Below, piece by piece: positions 1 to 7,541 of a stretch of DNA of 17,310 bases. This DNA comes from Desulfurivibrio alkaliphilus. Lineage in GTDB: Bacteria > Desulfobacterota > Desulfobulbia > Desulfobulbales > Desulfurivibrionaceae. Both the position numbers and the translations under genes were made by a program. The DNA lies in contig DSDS01000057.1 in assembly GCA_011048585.1 (NCBI GenBank), forward strand, positions 1 through 17,310, in the 5' to 3' direction. The notes beneath the pieces are model-generated. The model searched no databases. It saw only the letters and a list, made by a program, of their open reading frames with translations, and was not told the origin of the DNA. How positions within the stretch are numbered: position 1 is the stretch's first letter; every line of letters begins with the position of its first letter.

Positions 1-1
1 G

Positions 2-109
2 GTAATCGTTCAGCAGCACCGCATCTTCGGGCGATCAGCCATGCTTACGTACACGGGGTACGCGGCGCTTGGCCGCTTGCCCGAACCTGCGGCACTGCTG
101 AACGATTAC
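2..109. repeat. Long imperfect inverted repeat (hairpin element)
   Basis: Bases 2-16 (GTAATCGTTCAGCAG) are the exact reverse complement of 95-109. Going inward, 19-23 pairs with 88-92, 26-32 with 79-85, and 48-52 with 58-62, with short mismatched bulges between. The whole 108 bases can fold into one cruciform or stem-loop. It has the look of a REP/MITE-type palindromic intergenic element, or of a remnant of an IS end. No transposase is in the window, and the element begins at the window edge, so its left boundary is uncertain. Confidence 0.65.
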
Positions 110-131
110 AGCCCGTTAAATCGACAAGTTG

Positions 132-159
132 TTGACCATGGTGAACGGATACAAATAAT
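132..159 (+). promoter_or_regulatory. Candidate sigma70-type promoter for the namZ-bpt unit
   Basis: TTGACC (132-137) and AATAAT (154-159) are separated by 16 bases and lie just upstream of the ATG at 180. Transcription would begin near 166, giving a very short leader that holds the G-run 165-170 as a weak ribosome-binding site. The spacer contains a TGAACG..TAC stretch resembling the hairpin arm at 95-109. This is a consensus match only. Confidence 0.4.
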
Positions 160-179
160 GAAATGGGGGGCTGGCCGGC

Positions 180-1346
180 ATGATAACTTTAGGTATCGAG
201 CGCTTGCTGGAAAATCCTCCGGCGACCTTGCGGGGTAAACGCCTGGGCCTCCTCTGTAACCAGGCCTCCACCGACCGCCACTTCCGGCACAGCCGCGACC
301 TGATCCGGGAACGGTTTGGGGCGCAACTGACCTGCCTCTTTTCCCCCCAGCACGGTTTTTTTGCCGAGAAGCAGGACAACATGATCGAATCCGCGGATAT
401 GGTCGATCCCGTCTCGGGCCTGCCTCTGTTCAGCCTCTACGGTGAGGTCCGCAAACCCACTCCGGCCATGCTGGAGCACTGCGATCTGCTGTTGGTGGAT
501 CTGGTGGACGTCGGCACCCGGGTCTATACCTTTCTCTACACCCTGGCTTACTGTCTGGAGGCGGCGGCGGAACAGGAGAAGGAGGTGGTGGTGCTGGACC
601 GGCCCAACCCCCTGGGTGGCCTGGCCCTGGAGGGCAATATTCTGCGGGAGAGTTGCCGCTCCTTTGTCGGGCTCTACCCGATTCCCATGCGCCATGGTCT
701 GACCCTGGGGGAGCTGGCCCTGCTGATCAACCACCGCTTCGACCTGGGCTGCCGCCTCAGCGTGATCGCCATGGCGGGCTGGCGGCGGGAGATGCTTTTC
801 CCCGCCACCGGTTTTCCCTGGGTCTTTCCCTCCCCCAATATGCCATCTCCCCAGACCGCCTTGGTTTATCCCGGCCAGGTGATCTGGGAAGCCACCAATG
901 TTTCGGAGGGACGGGGCACCACCTTGCCCTTTGAACTTTTCGGGGCGCCATTCTGCCGGCATGACCAGATCATGGCCGCCATCTCCCTCGTCCAGTTACC
1001 CGGTTTGCTGCTCCGCCCCCTGGTCTTTGAGCCGGTGGCCGGCAAATGGGCCGGCCAGGCCTGTGTCGGCTTTCAACTGCATGTGACCGATCCCGTCAGC
1101 TTCCGCCCCTATCGGACCACCTTGGCGCTGTTGCAGGCCATGGCCCGGCTTTACCCCGACCATTTCGCGCTGAAGCCGCCCCCCTATGAGTATGAATTTG
1201 AGCGGCCGCCCATCAATCTGGTCCTGGGGGATGAGGAGCTCTGGCCCCGGCTGGCGGCCGGAGAATCGGTGATGGACCTGGAAGAGCAGTGGCAGCCGGA
1301 ACTGGCCGATTTCGACCAACTCCGCCGCGATTACCTGTTGTATTGA
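180..1346 (+). CDS. NamZ-like exo-beta-N-acetylmuramidase family protein (DUF1343, GH171)
   Basis: This 388-residue protein belongs to the DUF1343 family, whose characterised members (NamZ) remove terminal N-acetylmuramic acid from peptidoglycan fragments during cell-wall recycling. Recognisable family blocks are GLLCNQAS (23-30), FSPQHGFF (54-61), DLVDVGTRVYTFLYTL (107-122), VLDRPNPLGG (138-147), PMRHGLTLGELA (169-180) and the PSPNMPS...WEATNVSEGRGTTLPFE stretch (218-251). The length matches the family core. Unlike the secreted NamZ proteins, there is no signal peptide: the ATG leads straight into the fold, so the product is probably cytoplasmic. bpt follows after 10 bases and is likely co-transcribed. 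The family assignment is strong; the exact substrate is inferred. Confidence 0.85.
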   Translation: MITLGIERLLENPPATLRGKRLGLLCNQASTDRHFRHSRDLIRERFGAQLTCLFSPQHGFFAEKQDNMIESADMVDPVSGLPLFSLYGEVRKPTPAMLEHCDLLLVDLVDVGTRVYTFLYTLAYCLEAAAEQEKEVVVLDRPNPLGGLALEGNILRESCRSFVGLYPIPMRHGLTLGELALLINHRFDLGCRLSVIAMAGWRREMLFPATGFPWVFPSPNMPSPQTALVYPGQVIWEATNVSEGRGTTLPFELFGAPFCRHDQIMAAISLVQLPGLLLRPLVFEPVAGKWAGQACVGFQLHVTDPVSFRPYRTTLALLQAMARLYPDHFALKPPPYEYEFERPPINLVLGDEELWPRLAAGESVMDLEEQWQPELADFDQLRRDYLLY

Positions 1347-1356
1347 GGAGGTGACG

Positions 1357-2118
1357 GTGCACTTCGGGCAACGGTCGGACCAGGAGGAGATTGCCGGAGA
1401 TCTCTTTGACGTGCCGGCCGAATGTCCTTATGGGCTGGAACAGCCGGCGGTTTACCGGCAAACCTGGTGCCCGTCGCTCTCCGGCGAACTGTTTGCCGGC
1501 CTGCTGGCCGCCGGTTATCGGCGCAACGGCAACACCCTCTACACCATGGCTTGCCCCAACTGCCGGGGCTGTGTCCCGATCCGGCTGGCGGTGGCCGACT
1601 TTGTCGCCAATCGCAATCAGCGGCGGGTCTGGCGCAGGAACCGGGATCTGATCGTCAGCCACGGCCCGTTGCAGGTCAGCGAAGAGAAGTTGGCCCTGTG
1701 CGAGCGCTTTTTAAGCCGCCGTTATCCCGAAAGAGATATCCAACGAGCTCAGCGGCGCCGGCTGGGGGGAGAGCAGCCCTTTGCCCGGGCCGTCGAGTAT
1801 TACAGTGGTTTTTTCCTCAGCTCCATCACCGAAAGCTACGAGGTCGCTTACCACCTGGCCGGCAAGCTTGTCGGCCTGGCGGTGATCGATCTGGCGCCGG
1901 AGGCCTGCAACGCAGTCTATTTCTACTTCGATCCCGAGCTGGAAAAGCGCAGCCTCGGGACCATGAATATCCTCTACCTGATCGAGCTGGGCAAAAAGAT
2001 CGGCTGTCGGTACCTTTATCTGGGCTACTGGATCGAGGGGGTGGCGGCCATGAGCTACAAGGCCCGCTTCAAACCCCACCAGTTGCTGCTTGCCGGTCGC
2101 TGGCAAACAGTAGAGTGA
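1357..2118 (+). CDS. bpt: Aspartate/glutamate leucyl- (or arginyl-) tRNA-protein transferase
   Basis: This enzyme moves leucine or arginine from its tRNA to the N-terminus of proteins beginning with Asp or Glu, marking them for ClpS/ClpAP degradation (N-degron pathway). The N-terminal ATE domain (about 20-100) carries CPYG, a paired YRQTWCPSL, and a Cys cluster CPNCRGCVP (66-74) typical of the family and reported to bind Fe-S in ATE1 enzymes. The C-terminal acetyltransferase-like domain has FYFDPELEKRSLGT, YLYLGYWI and MSYKARFKPH. It is 253 residues, normal for bacterial Bpt. GTG 1357 is preferred because GGAGG at 1347-1351 sits 5 bases upstream; an in-frame GTG at 1351 overlaps that site. 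Leu versus Arg specificity cannot be told here. The 3' end overlaps acpS on the other strand. Confidence 0.9.
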   Translation: MHFGQRSDQEEIAGDLFDVPAECPYGLEQPAVYRQTWCPSLSGELFAGLLAAGYRRNGNTLYTMACPNCRGCVPIRLAVADFVANRNQRRVWRRNRDLIVSHGPLQVSEEKLALCERFLSRRYPERDIQRAQRRRLGGEQPFARAVEYYSGFFLSSITESYEVAYHLAGKLVGLAVIDLAPEACNAVYFYFDPELEKRSLGTMNILYLIELGKKIGCRYLYLGYWIEGVAAMSYKARFKPHQLLLAGRWQTVE

Positions 2119-2479
2119 CGAAGGCGATGGCGTAATCCTTTTCGTCGGCTAAAGAGATCAGGCTCCGGCCGATTCCCCGCCGCCGGCAAAACTCCTCGGC
2201 CTTGCCGCTGAAAATCAGCCGCGGCCGGCCCCGCCGGTCGTGGTCAACCGCGATATCGTGCAGCCCCAGGCCGGCGCTGAAGCCGGTTCCGAAGGCCTTG
2301 GCGGCCGCCTCCTTGGCGGCGAAACGTTTGGCCAGCAGGGCCGCCGGGCGGCCGGTTCGCCCGAAATCATCCCACTCGGTGGCGGCCAGGATGCGGTGGG
2401 CGAAGCGCTCCCCGTGGCGGGCCAGGGCCGCTTCCATGCGGGAGATTTTGACGATATCGGTACCAATCCCGTAAATCAT
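2069..2479 (-). CDS. acpS: Holo-[acyl-carrier-protein] synthase
   Basis: AcpS transfers the 4'-phosphopantetheine arm of coenzyme A to a serine on acyl carrier protein, activating it for fatty-acid synthesis. The protein opens with GIGTDIVKISR, whose Asp8 is the family Mg-binding residue, and holds KRFAAKEAAAKAFGTG (51-66) with Glu57, the second metal ligand. The family core ends around YAIAFVTLL; about 15 extra residues follow (FASDRQAATGGV at the end) and are encoded in the region that overlaps bpt. It starts 4 bases after panC ends, so the two form an operon that joins pantothenate synthesis to use of its CoA product. Confidence 0.93.
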   Translation of the reverse strand: MIYGIGTDIVKISRMEAALARHGERFAHRILAATEWDDFGRTGRPAALLAKRFAAKEAAAKAFGTGFSAGLGLHDIAVDHDRRGRPRLIFSGKAEEFCRRRGIGRSLISLADEKDYAIAFVTLLFASDRQAATGGV

Positions 2480-2483
2480 TTTT

Positions 2484-3338
2484 TTATCCCACCATCAGAT
2501 TGTCGATCAAGCGAACGTCACCCAGCCAGGCTGCGGCCAGAATCACCAACTGTTCATCATCGGCGGTGGCCGGGGCCAGGTCCCGCTGGCGCCGAATCTC
2601 CACATAGTCGGGCTGAAAACCCCGGTCGGTCAGCCTTTGTCGGGCCAGCTCCTGCAAAACCGCAAAATCGCTGTGGTAGTCGTCGAGTTGGGCGGCGATC
2701 TCCCGCAGGGTCAGGTGAAGGCCGGGGGCCAGGGCGCGTTCTTTTCTGCCCAGGCGATTGTTACGGGAACTCATGGCCAGGCCGTCCTCTTCCCGCACCG
2801 TGGGCAGGGCCTCTACCCTTACCGCCATATTCAGATCGGCCACCATGCGGCGGATCAGCAAAAGTTGCTGAAAATCCTTCTCGCCGAAGATCGCCAGTTC
2901 CGGCTCCACCAGGTTGAACAGTTTGCAGACCACGGTGGCGACCCCGGTAAAATGGCCGGGCCGGGAGGCCCCCTCCAGGAGTTCGCCGATTCCGGGAACC
3001 TCCACCCTGGTCGCCAGGCCGCCGTCGGGATAGATCGTGGCCGTTGTCGGGGCAAATAGGCAGTGGACGCCGGCCGCCGCCAACTTGGCCTGATCGGCTT
3101 CCGGGGTGCGGGGGTAGGCGGCCAGGTCATCGGCCCGGTCGAACTGGGTGGGGTTGACGAAGATCGAGACCACCACCCGGTCGGCCTGTTGCCGCCCTCG
3201 CTCCACCAGGGCCAGATGACCGGCATGAAGATTACCCATGGTCGGCACCAGGGCCACTGTTTCCCGGTTCTGGCGCCAGTGACGGCGAATTTGGCGCAAT
3301 GGCTCGATTTCACTTACTATTTGCATGGGATTATCCAT
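2484..3338 (-). CDS. panC: Pantothenate synthetase (pantoate-beta-alanine ligase)
   Basis: PanC condenses pantoate and beta-alanine with ATP to make pantothenate (vitamin B5), the precursor of CoA. The 284 residues match the family length. Visible motifs are PTMGNLHAGHLALV (about 33-46, the HIGH-like nucleotide-binding motif), FVNPTQF (about 60-66), RPGHFTGVATVV, FGEKDFQQL, and the KMSKS-like MSSRNNRL. ATG 3338 is used; ATG 3326, giving MQIVSEIEPLR, is an equally plausible start because neither has a clear ribosome-binding site and many PanC proteins begin MQI. It is the first gene of panC-acpS, reading from the promoter at 3374-3402. Confidence 0.96.
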   Translation of the reverse strand: MDNPMQIVSEIEPLRQIRRHWRQNRETVALVPTMGNLHAGHLALVERGRQQADRVVVSIFVNPTQFDRADDLAAYPRTPEADQAKLAAAGVHCLFAPTTATIYPDGGLATRVEVPGIGELLEGASRPGHFTGVATVVCKLFNLVEPELAIFGEKDFQQLLLIRRMVADLNMAVRVEALPTVREEDGLAMSSRNNRLGRKERALAPGLHLTLREIAAQLDDYHSDFAVLQELARQRLTDRGFQPDYVEIRRQRDLAPATADDEQLVILAAAWLGDVRLIDNLMVG

Positions 3339-3373
3339 TGTAGCGGTTAATTTGTGATCGGGAGGATCTAAAT

Positions 3374-3402
3374 TAGATAGTTAATCGGAGGCAGGGCGTC
3401 AA
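3374..3402 (-). promoter_or_regulatory. Sigma70-type promoter for panC-acpS
   Basis: Read on the minus strand, TTGACG (3402-3397) and TATCTA (3379-3374) are separated by exactly 17 bases. Transcription would start near 3367, about 29 bases before the panC ATG. The hexamers are 5/6 and 4/6 matches to consensus. Confidence 0.6.
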
Positions 3403-3434
3403 TCGAAAAGCCGGGCCGTAAATTTTTGCGGGAC

Positions 3435-3459
3435 CTCAAAATGGCCTTCTGGTTTTGAG
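3435..3459. repeat. Short inverted repeat in the panC / ABC-operon divergent region
   Basis: CTCAAAA (3435-3441) is the exact reverse complement of TTTTGAG (3453-3459), with 11 bases between. It sits between the panC promoter and the start of the ABC operon. It could be an operator or a weak stem-loop in the leader. A run of five T follows on the plus strand, but there is no upstream plus-strand gene for it to terminate. Confidence 0.35.
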
Positions 3460-3537
3460 CGTTTTTCGATATGCTTGCCGTAGAATGTCTATTCCAGACT
3501 GCAACAGCGGTCGAGTAGGGCCGCCGGGAGAAGGGAT

Positions 3538-4251
3538 ATGAATCTGGTCACGGCGCGGGATATCGGCAAGGAATACCAGGCCGGAGAGATACGGGTGCGG
3601 GCTTTGGTCGGGCTGAGCTTTGATATCGCTCCGGCCTCCTTCGTCTCCTTTGTCGGCCCTTCGGGCAGCGGCAAAACCACTTTGCTCAACCTGATCGGCT
3701 GCCTGGATACGCCCACCTCCGGCACCCTGACGGTGGCGGATACCGATGTCCGCAAGCTGGATCGCCGGGCCGGAGCCCGCTTCCGGGGGCGCAATATCGG
3801 TTTTATCTTTCAGGATTTCAACCTGCTGCCGGTGCTCACCGTGGCGGAAAACATCGAATACCCCCTGCAGCTGGTCCTGGAACTGCCGGCCGCTGAACGC
3901 CGCCGCCGGGTTCGGGCCCTGCTGGCGGCGGTGGAGATGGAGCCCCAGGCCGACAAGTATCCCGATCAAATCTCCGGGGGGCAGAAGCAGCGGGTGGCGG
4001 TGGCCCGGGCCCTGGTGGGCCGGCCCAAACTGGTGCTGGCCGATGAGCCCACCGCCAACCTGGATCATCAGACGGCCATGCGGGTTATCGATTTGATGAA
4101 AAGGATGCGGGATGAGTTTGCCACCACCTTCATCTTCTCCACCCACGACCCCAAGGTGGTGGGCGAGGCGGAGATCATCCACACCCTGGAAGATGGCCGG
4201 CTGCTGAAGAGCGAGAACGGCACGGGAGGGCACCATGCACAATCTGTTTAA
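3538..4251 (+). CDS. LolD/MacB-type ABC transporter ATP-binding protein
   Basis: This cytoplasmic ATPase subunit drives a type VII (mechanotransmission) ABC transporter. The 237 residues contain Walker A GPSGSGKT (40-47), the Q-loop FQD (91-93), signature ISGGQKQR (145-152), Walker B LVLADEP (165-171), the D-loop and the H-loop His203 in STHDP. TANLD and the overall pattern place it with LolD/MacB/FtsE rather than importers. A GGAGAAGG ribosome-binding site precedes the ATG. Its last 17 bases overlap the permease start, so the two are translationally coupled. The cargo is not shown by this subunit; the downstream LolA-like and barrel genes suggest export towards the outer membrane. Confidence 0.92.
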   Translation: MNLVTARDIGKEYQAGEIRVRALVGLSFDIAPASFVSFVGPSGSGKTTLLNLIGCLDTPTSGTLTVADTDVRKLDRRAGARFRGRNIGFIFQDFNLLPVLTVAENIEYPLQLVLELPAAERRRRVRALLAAVEMEPQADKYPDQISGGQKQRVAVARALVGRPKLVLADEPTANLDHQTAMRVIDLMKRMRDEFATTFIFSTHDPKVVGEAEIIHTLEDGRLLKSENGTGGHHAQSV

Positions 4252-5473
4252 GATCGCCCTGCGCAATCTGCTCAGATACCGGCGGCGGACCCTGCTGACC
4301 ACTTCCCTGATCGCCATCGGAGTGGTCTTTGTGCTGTTATTCGTGGCGGTGACCGGTTCCTTCAAGAATATGATGATCGCCCAGACCACCGACTCCATGC
4401 TCGGCCATCTTCAGGTTCATCGTAAAGGCTATGTGGCCTCCATCGACAACCTGCCCCTTAATCTCAATCTCAAGGGCGAGGGGCTGGCCAAGCTGGAAAA
4501 GATCCTCGACGGCCGACCGGAGGTGGAGGCGTGGTCGCCCCGGATCAAGTTCGGGGCGATGTTCAGCACCTTTGTCGAAACCACCAATATCCGCTTAAAC
4601 GGGATCAACCCGGCCCGGGAACTGGCCACCGTGCCGCTGCTGGCCGCCCGGTTGCTGGAAGGTGAGGCCACCCTGGACCCGGGCCGGATCTGGATCCCCG
4701 AACTGTTGGCCCGGGGGATGAAGGTGGCGGTGGGGGATACGGTGGTGGTGGTCGCCACCAACCAGGATGGTTCGGTAAACGGCCGCCAGCTGGTGGTGGC
4801 TGGGATTCTGGAGAGCGCCACCGGCCCCGGCGGTCGGGATGGTTATCTCCATATCGAGGACGCGGCGGCGATCCTGCGCCTGACCGCGCCCGAGACCAGC
4901 GAAGTCGCCATCCGCCTGCATGATTTTAAGCGCCTGCCGGCCTTTGCCGCCGAACTGGACGTCCTGCTGGCCCAAGAGCTGAACCAGCAGGGCAAGCCGA
5001 TCTATGAGCTGCATACCTGGGAAAAGCTCTCTCCCTTTTACAATATCGCCCGGATGATCGAGGTGATGACCTTCTTCGTCAAACTGATGCTGATCGCCAT
5101 TGTCCTGGTCAGCATCATGAACGTGATGATCATGGCGGTATATGAACGGATCCGGGAGATCGGCACCATGGCCGCCATCGGCACCCTGCCCGGGCGCATT
5201 CTGGCCATGTTCATGCTGGAGGGTTTCAGCCTCGGGGTGGTGGGGGCGGCAGGCGGCGGCCTGTTTGGCCTGCTGCTGATCAAGCTGCTCAACCTGGCCG
5301 AGATCAGCTACGATTTCGGCCGGCAGCAGGGGCTGATTCTCCAGGCTGAAATCGCCTGGGGGGAGCTGGCCCTGATTTCCTTGATCGTGGTCGCGGGCGC
5401 GGTTCTGGCCAGCCTGCAACCGGCCTTCAAGGCATCCCGGCTCGACCCGATCAAGGCCCTGCGCCATGTCTGA
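4235..5473 (+). CDS. FtsX/LolC/MacB-type ABC transporter permease
   Basis: This inner-membrane partner of the preceding ATPase has 412 residues in the classic order. There is a cytoplasmic N-terminus FKIALRNLLRYRRRT, TM1 (about 20-42), a large periplasmic core (about 43-275), then TM2 (about 278-300), TM3 (about 325-350) and TM4 (about 376-398). The conserved coupling region YERIREIGTMAAIGT (303-317) follows TM2, and the C-terminal RLDPIKALRHV is the usual ending of this family. Only one permease gene is present, so it probably works as a homodimer, unlike LolCE. It overlaps both neighbours. FtsX proper is excluded by the length and the MacB-like periplasmic domain. Cargo is inferred from context only. 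Confidence 0.9.
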   Translation: MHNLFKIALRNLLRYRRRTLLTTSLIAIGVVFVLLFVAVTGSFKNMMIAQTTDSMLGHLQVHRKGYVASIDNLPLNLNLKGEGLAKLEKILDGRPEVEAWSPRIKFGAMFSTFVETTNIRLNGINPARELATVPLLAARLLEGEATLDPGRIWIPELLARGMKVAVGDTVVVVATNQDGSVNGRQLVVAGILESATGPGGRDGYLHIEDAAAILRLTAPETSEVAIRLHDFKRLPAFAAELDVLLAQELNQQGKPIYELHTWEKLSPFYNIARMIEVMTFFVKLMLIAIVLVSIMNVMIMAVYERIREIGTMAAIGTLPGRILAMFMLEGFSLGVVGAAGGGLFGLLLIKLLNLAEISYDFGRQQGLILQAEIAWGELALISLIVVAGAVLASLQPAFKASRLDPIKALRHV

Positions 5474-5492
5474 TTTTGCCAAGGAGAAAATT

Positions 5493-6221
5493 GTGCCGCG
5501 CCTGCTTATCACCCTCTGTCTCCTGCTTCTGGCCTCACCGGCCGCCGCTTTGACCGCCGACGAGGTACTGGCCCGGGTGGATCGCAACCTCCAGCCCGAA
5601 ACCGCCGAGATGTACCGCAAACTGATCAATATCGATCCCGACGGCAGCCGCAAGGAGTTTGTCCTCTATAGCCTGCGCAAGGGGCGGGATCGGACGGTGG
5701 CCCTCTTCCTCTCCCCGGCCAGCGAAAAGGGCCGGGCCACCCTGCGCCAGGATGACAATATGTGGCTCTATATCCCCGAGGTGGGCCGACCCATCCGGAT
5801 AACCAGTCTGCAATCGGTGGTGGGCGGGGTTTTCAATAACTCGGATATCCTGCGGCTGGACTACCAGAGCGAGTACGAGCCGGTGGCCCTGACCGAACAG
5901 GGTGATAACTACCTCCTGGAGTTGGAGGCCAAAAGCGGGGCGGTGGCCTACGATAAGCTCTTGATGGTCGTGGACAGGCAGGCCCTGGTGCCCACCGAGA
6001 TCGAGTGCCGTACCGCCGACGGCATGCTGATCAAAACCCTGCGCTACAGTGAGCTGAAGGATTTTGGCGACGGGGTTATGCGCCCCTCGGTGCTGGAGAC
6101 CGAAAGCCCGCTCTATCTGGGGTACCGCTCGGTGATGATCTGGGGCCAGATCACCCCCCGGGAACTGTCCGATGAAATTTTCACCCTCTCCTACCTGCCC
6201 CGGGTGGAAGAGCTGCGATGA
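5493..6221 (+). CDS. LolA-like outer-membrane lipoprotein-sorting family protein (periplasmic)
   Basis: This appears to be a secreted periplasmic carrier of the 'outer membrane lipoprotein-sorting protein' family (LolA/LppX-like fold). GTG 5493 is chosen because AAGGAG (5481-5486) lies 6 bases upstream and the product then begins with a clean signal peptide, MPRLLITLCLLLLASPAAA; the in-frame ATG at 5466 overlaps the permease and would add nine polar residues in front of it. Family landmarks in the 242 residues are GRATLRQDDNMWLYIPEVGR (80-99), IRITS, and GGVFNNSDILRLD (111-123). Canonical LolA moves lipoproteins; members in this branch are mostly uncharacterised and may move other lipids. Position between an ABC permease and a barrel protein supports a shuttle role. 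Confidence 0.82.
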   Translation: MPRLLITLCLLLLASPAAALTADEVLARVDRNLQPETAEMYRKLINIDPDGSRKEFVLYSLRKGRDRTVALFLSPASEKGRATLRQDDNMWLYIPEVGRPIRITSLQSVVGGVFNNSDILRLDYQSEYEPVALTEQGDNYLLELEAKSGAVAYDKLLMVVDRQALVPTEIECRTADGMLIKTLRYSELKDFGDGVMRPSVLETESPLYLGYRSVMIWGQITPRELSDEIFTLSYLPRVEELR

Positions 6222-7516
6222 GGTTGTGGCTGGGCGGCGGCTGGCTGCTGCTGGTCTTGCTGGCCGCTGCCCCGGCCGGGGCCGATCCCTACGATTTTGA
6301 CTTCGACCTGACCGCCTTCGAGCCCAGCCCCTTCTCCTGGGGCGGGTATGCCGAGATCAAGGGGGAACATTTCAGGCTCAACCAGGAGGGGGCATTCTAC
6401 AAGCTGCGCTACTATCGCGAGCCCCGCTCCAATCTCAACCGGCTCAGCCCCGCGTTCCAGCTTGAGGGAAGCTACCGCTACGGGAGCGCGGTTTTGCGGG
6501 GCAAGGCCCGGACCACGGCCTGGTGGGATGAGCTGGGGCGGGAGGAGCAGAGCGATCTGCTGGAAGGTTATCTCAGCCTCACTCCGGAACCGAGCCGGAG
6601 CCTGGATCTGGGCAAGAAGGTGACGCGCTGGGGAACGGGCTACGCCTTCAACCCGGTGGGCTTTGTCGAGCGGCCCAAGGATCCGGACAACCCCGAGGAG
6701 TCACGGGAGGGTTTTGTGACGGCGGGTCTGGAGTTTACCCAAAGCCGGGTCGGCCGGTTGCGCACCGTTTCCCTCAGCCTGGTCGCCCTGCCGGTGACCC
6801 GGGAGCTGAACGAGGATTTCGGGTCGGTTGACAACCTTAACCTGGCGGCCAATCTCTACCTGCTCCACCGCGACACCGATATCAACCTGTTGGCCTTTAC
6901 CGGCAACAGCCGCTCCACCCGCTTCGGCGTGGCCGCGGGCCGCAACCTGCAAACCAATTTCACCATCCACGGCGAACTGGCCCATATCCCCCGGCAACCC
7001 TTCCAGACCCTGCAGGCTGATGGAACCGTGGCGGTGGGCACAGCCAGCGTAACCAGCTATCTGTTGGGGCTGCGTTATCTTACCGCCCGGCAGTTGACGA
7101 TCATTGCCGAATATTATCACAACGGCGGAGGCTATCGCTCGGAAGAGCTGGACCGTTTTTATGACTTGGTCCGGGAGGGCCATGGGGAGTATCTGGCCAC
7201 CGGTGCCTCCACCACCCTGGCGCGGGCGGCCTCCCTGGCCTCCGGTTACGGGATTCCCCTGGCTGGCCGCGACTACCTCTATACCCGCTTGAGCTGGCGG
7301 GAGCCGGCCGATATTCTCTATTTTACCCCGGCCTTAACCCTGATCATCAACCTGGACGACCACAGCTCCTCGCTGAGCCCGGAAGTTAGCTACACCGGCT
7401 TCACCAACTGGGAAGGGCGTTTGCGCTTCACCCTGCTCAGCGGGGATGGGGGCAGCGAGTATGGCGAAAAGGCCAATCGCCACCGCCTGGAGCTGCGGCT
7501 GCGGCGTTTTTTCTGA
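6218..7516 (+). CDS. Outer-membrane beta-barrel protein (unknown function)
   Basis: The start ATG overlaps the stop of the LolA-like gene (ATGA), so it is the fourth member of the operon. The 432-residue product has a signal peptide (about 1-22, ending PAGA before DPYDF), then many alternating hydrophobic/polar strands rich in Tyr, Arg and Gly, and ends RLELRLRRFF with a terminal Phe, the usual BAM-recognition signature of outer-membrane barrels. A notable block KVTRWGTGYAFNPVGF (about 134-149) resembles strand-turn motifs in DUF1302-like or porin-like barrels, but I do not recognise a named family. It is probably the outer-membrane acceptor or exit point for cargo carried by the upstream three proteins. 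Confidence 0.75.
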   Translation: MRLWLGGGWLLLVLLAAAPAGADPYDFDFDLTAFEPSPFSWGGYAEIKGEHFRLNQEGAFYKLRYYREPRSNLNRLSPAFQLEGSYRYGSAVLRGKARTTAWWDELGREEQSDLLEGYLSLTPEPSRSLDLGKKVTRWGTGYAFNPVGFVERPKDPDNPEESREGFVTAGLEFTQSRVGRLRTVSLSLVALPVTRELNEDFGSVDNLNLAANLYLLHRDTDINLLAFTGNSRSTRFGVAAGRNLQTNFTIHGELAHIPRQPFQTLQADGTVAVGTASVTSYLLGLRYLTARQLTIIAEYYHNGGGYRSEELDRFYDLVREGHGEYLATGASTTLARAASLASGYGIPLAGRDYLYTRLSWREPADILYFTPALTLIINLDDHSSSLSPEVSYTGFTNWEGRLRFTLLSGDGGSEYGEKANRHRLELRLRRFF

Positions 7517-7541
7517 GGCGCCGGCAACCCCACCCCACTTC

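Noticed and set aside
3435..3470. Hairpin plus T-run as an intrinsic terminator
   Set aside because: The stem is AT-rich and seven pairs long with a large loop, and it sits upstream of both flanking genes, so there is no transcript to end in the plus direction. Kept only as an inverted repeat.
3455..3486. TTGAGC / TAGAAT as promoter of the Lol-like operon
   Set aside because: The spacer is 20 bases, too long for a normal sigma70 promoter; no better pair was found.
3436..5653. Minus-strand open frames of over 300 codons opposite the ABC transporter genes
   Set aside because: The translations are repetitive and Gln/His-rich, and they lie opposite clear ABC ATPase and permease genes.
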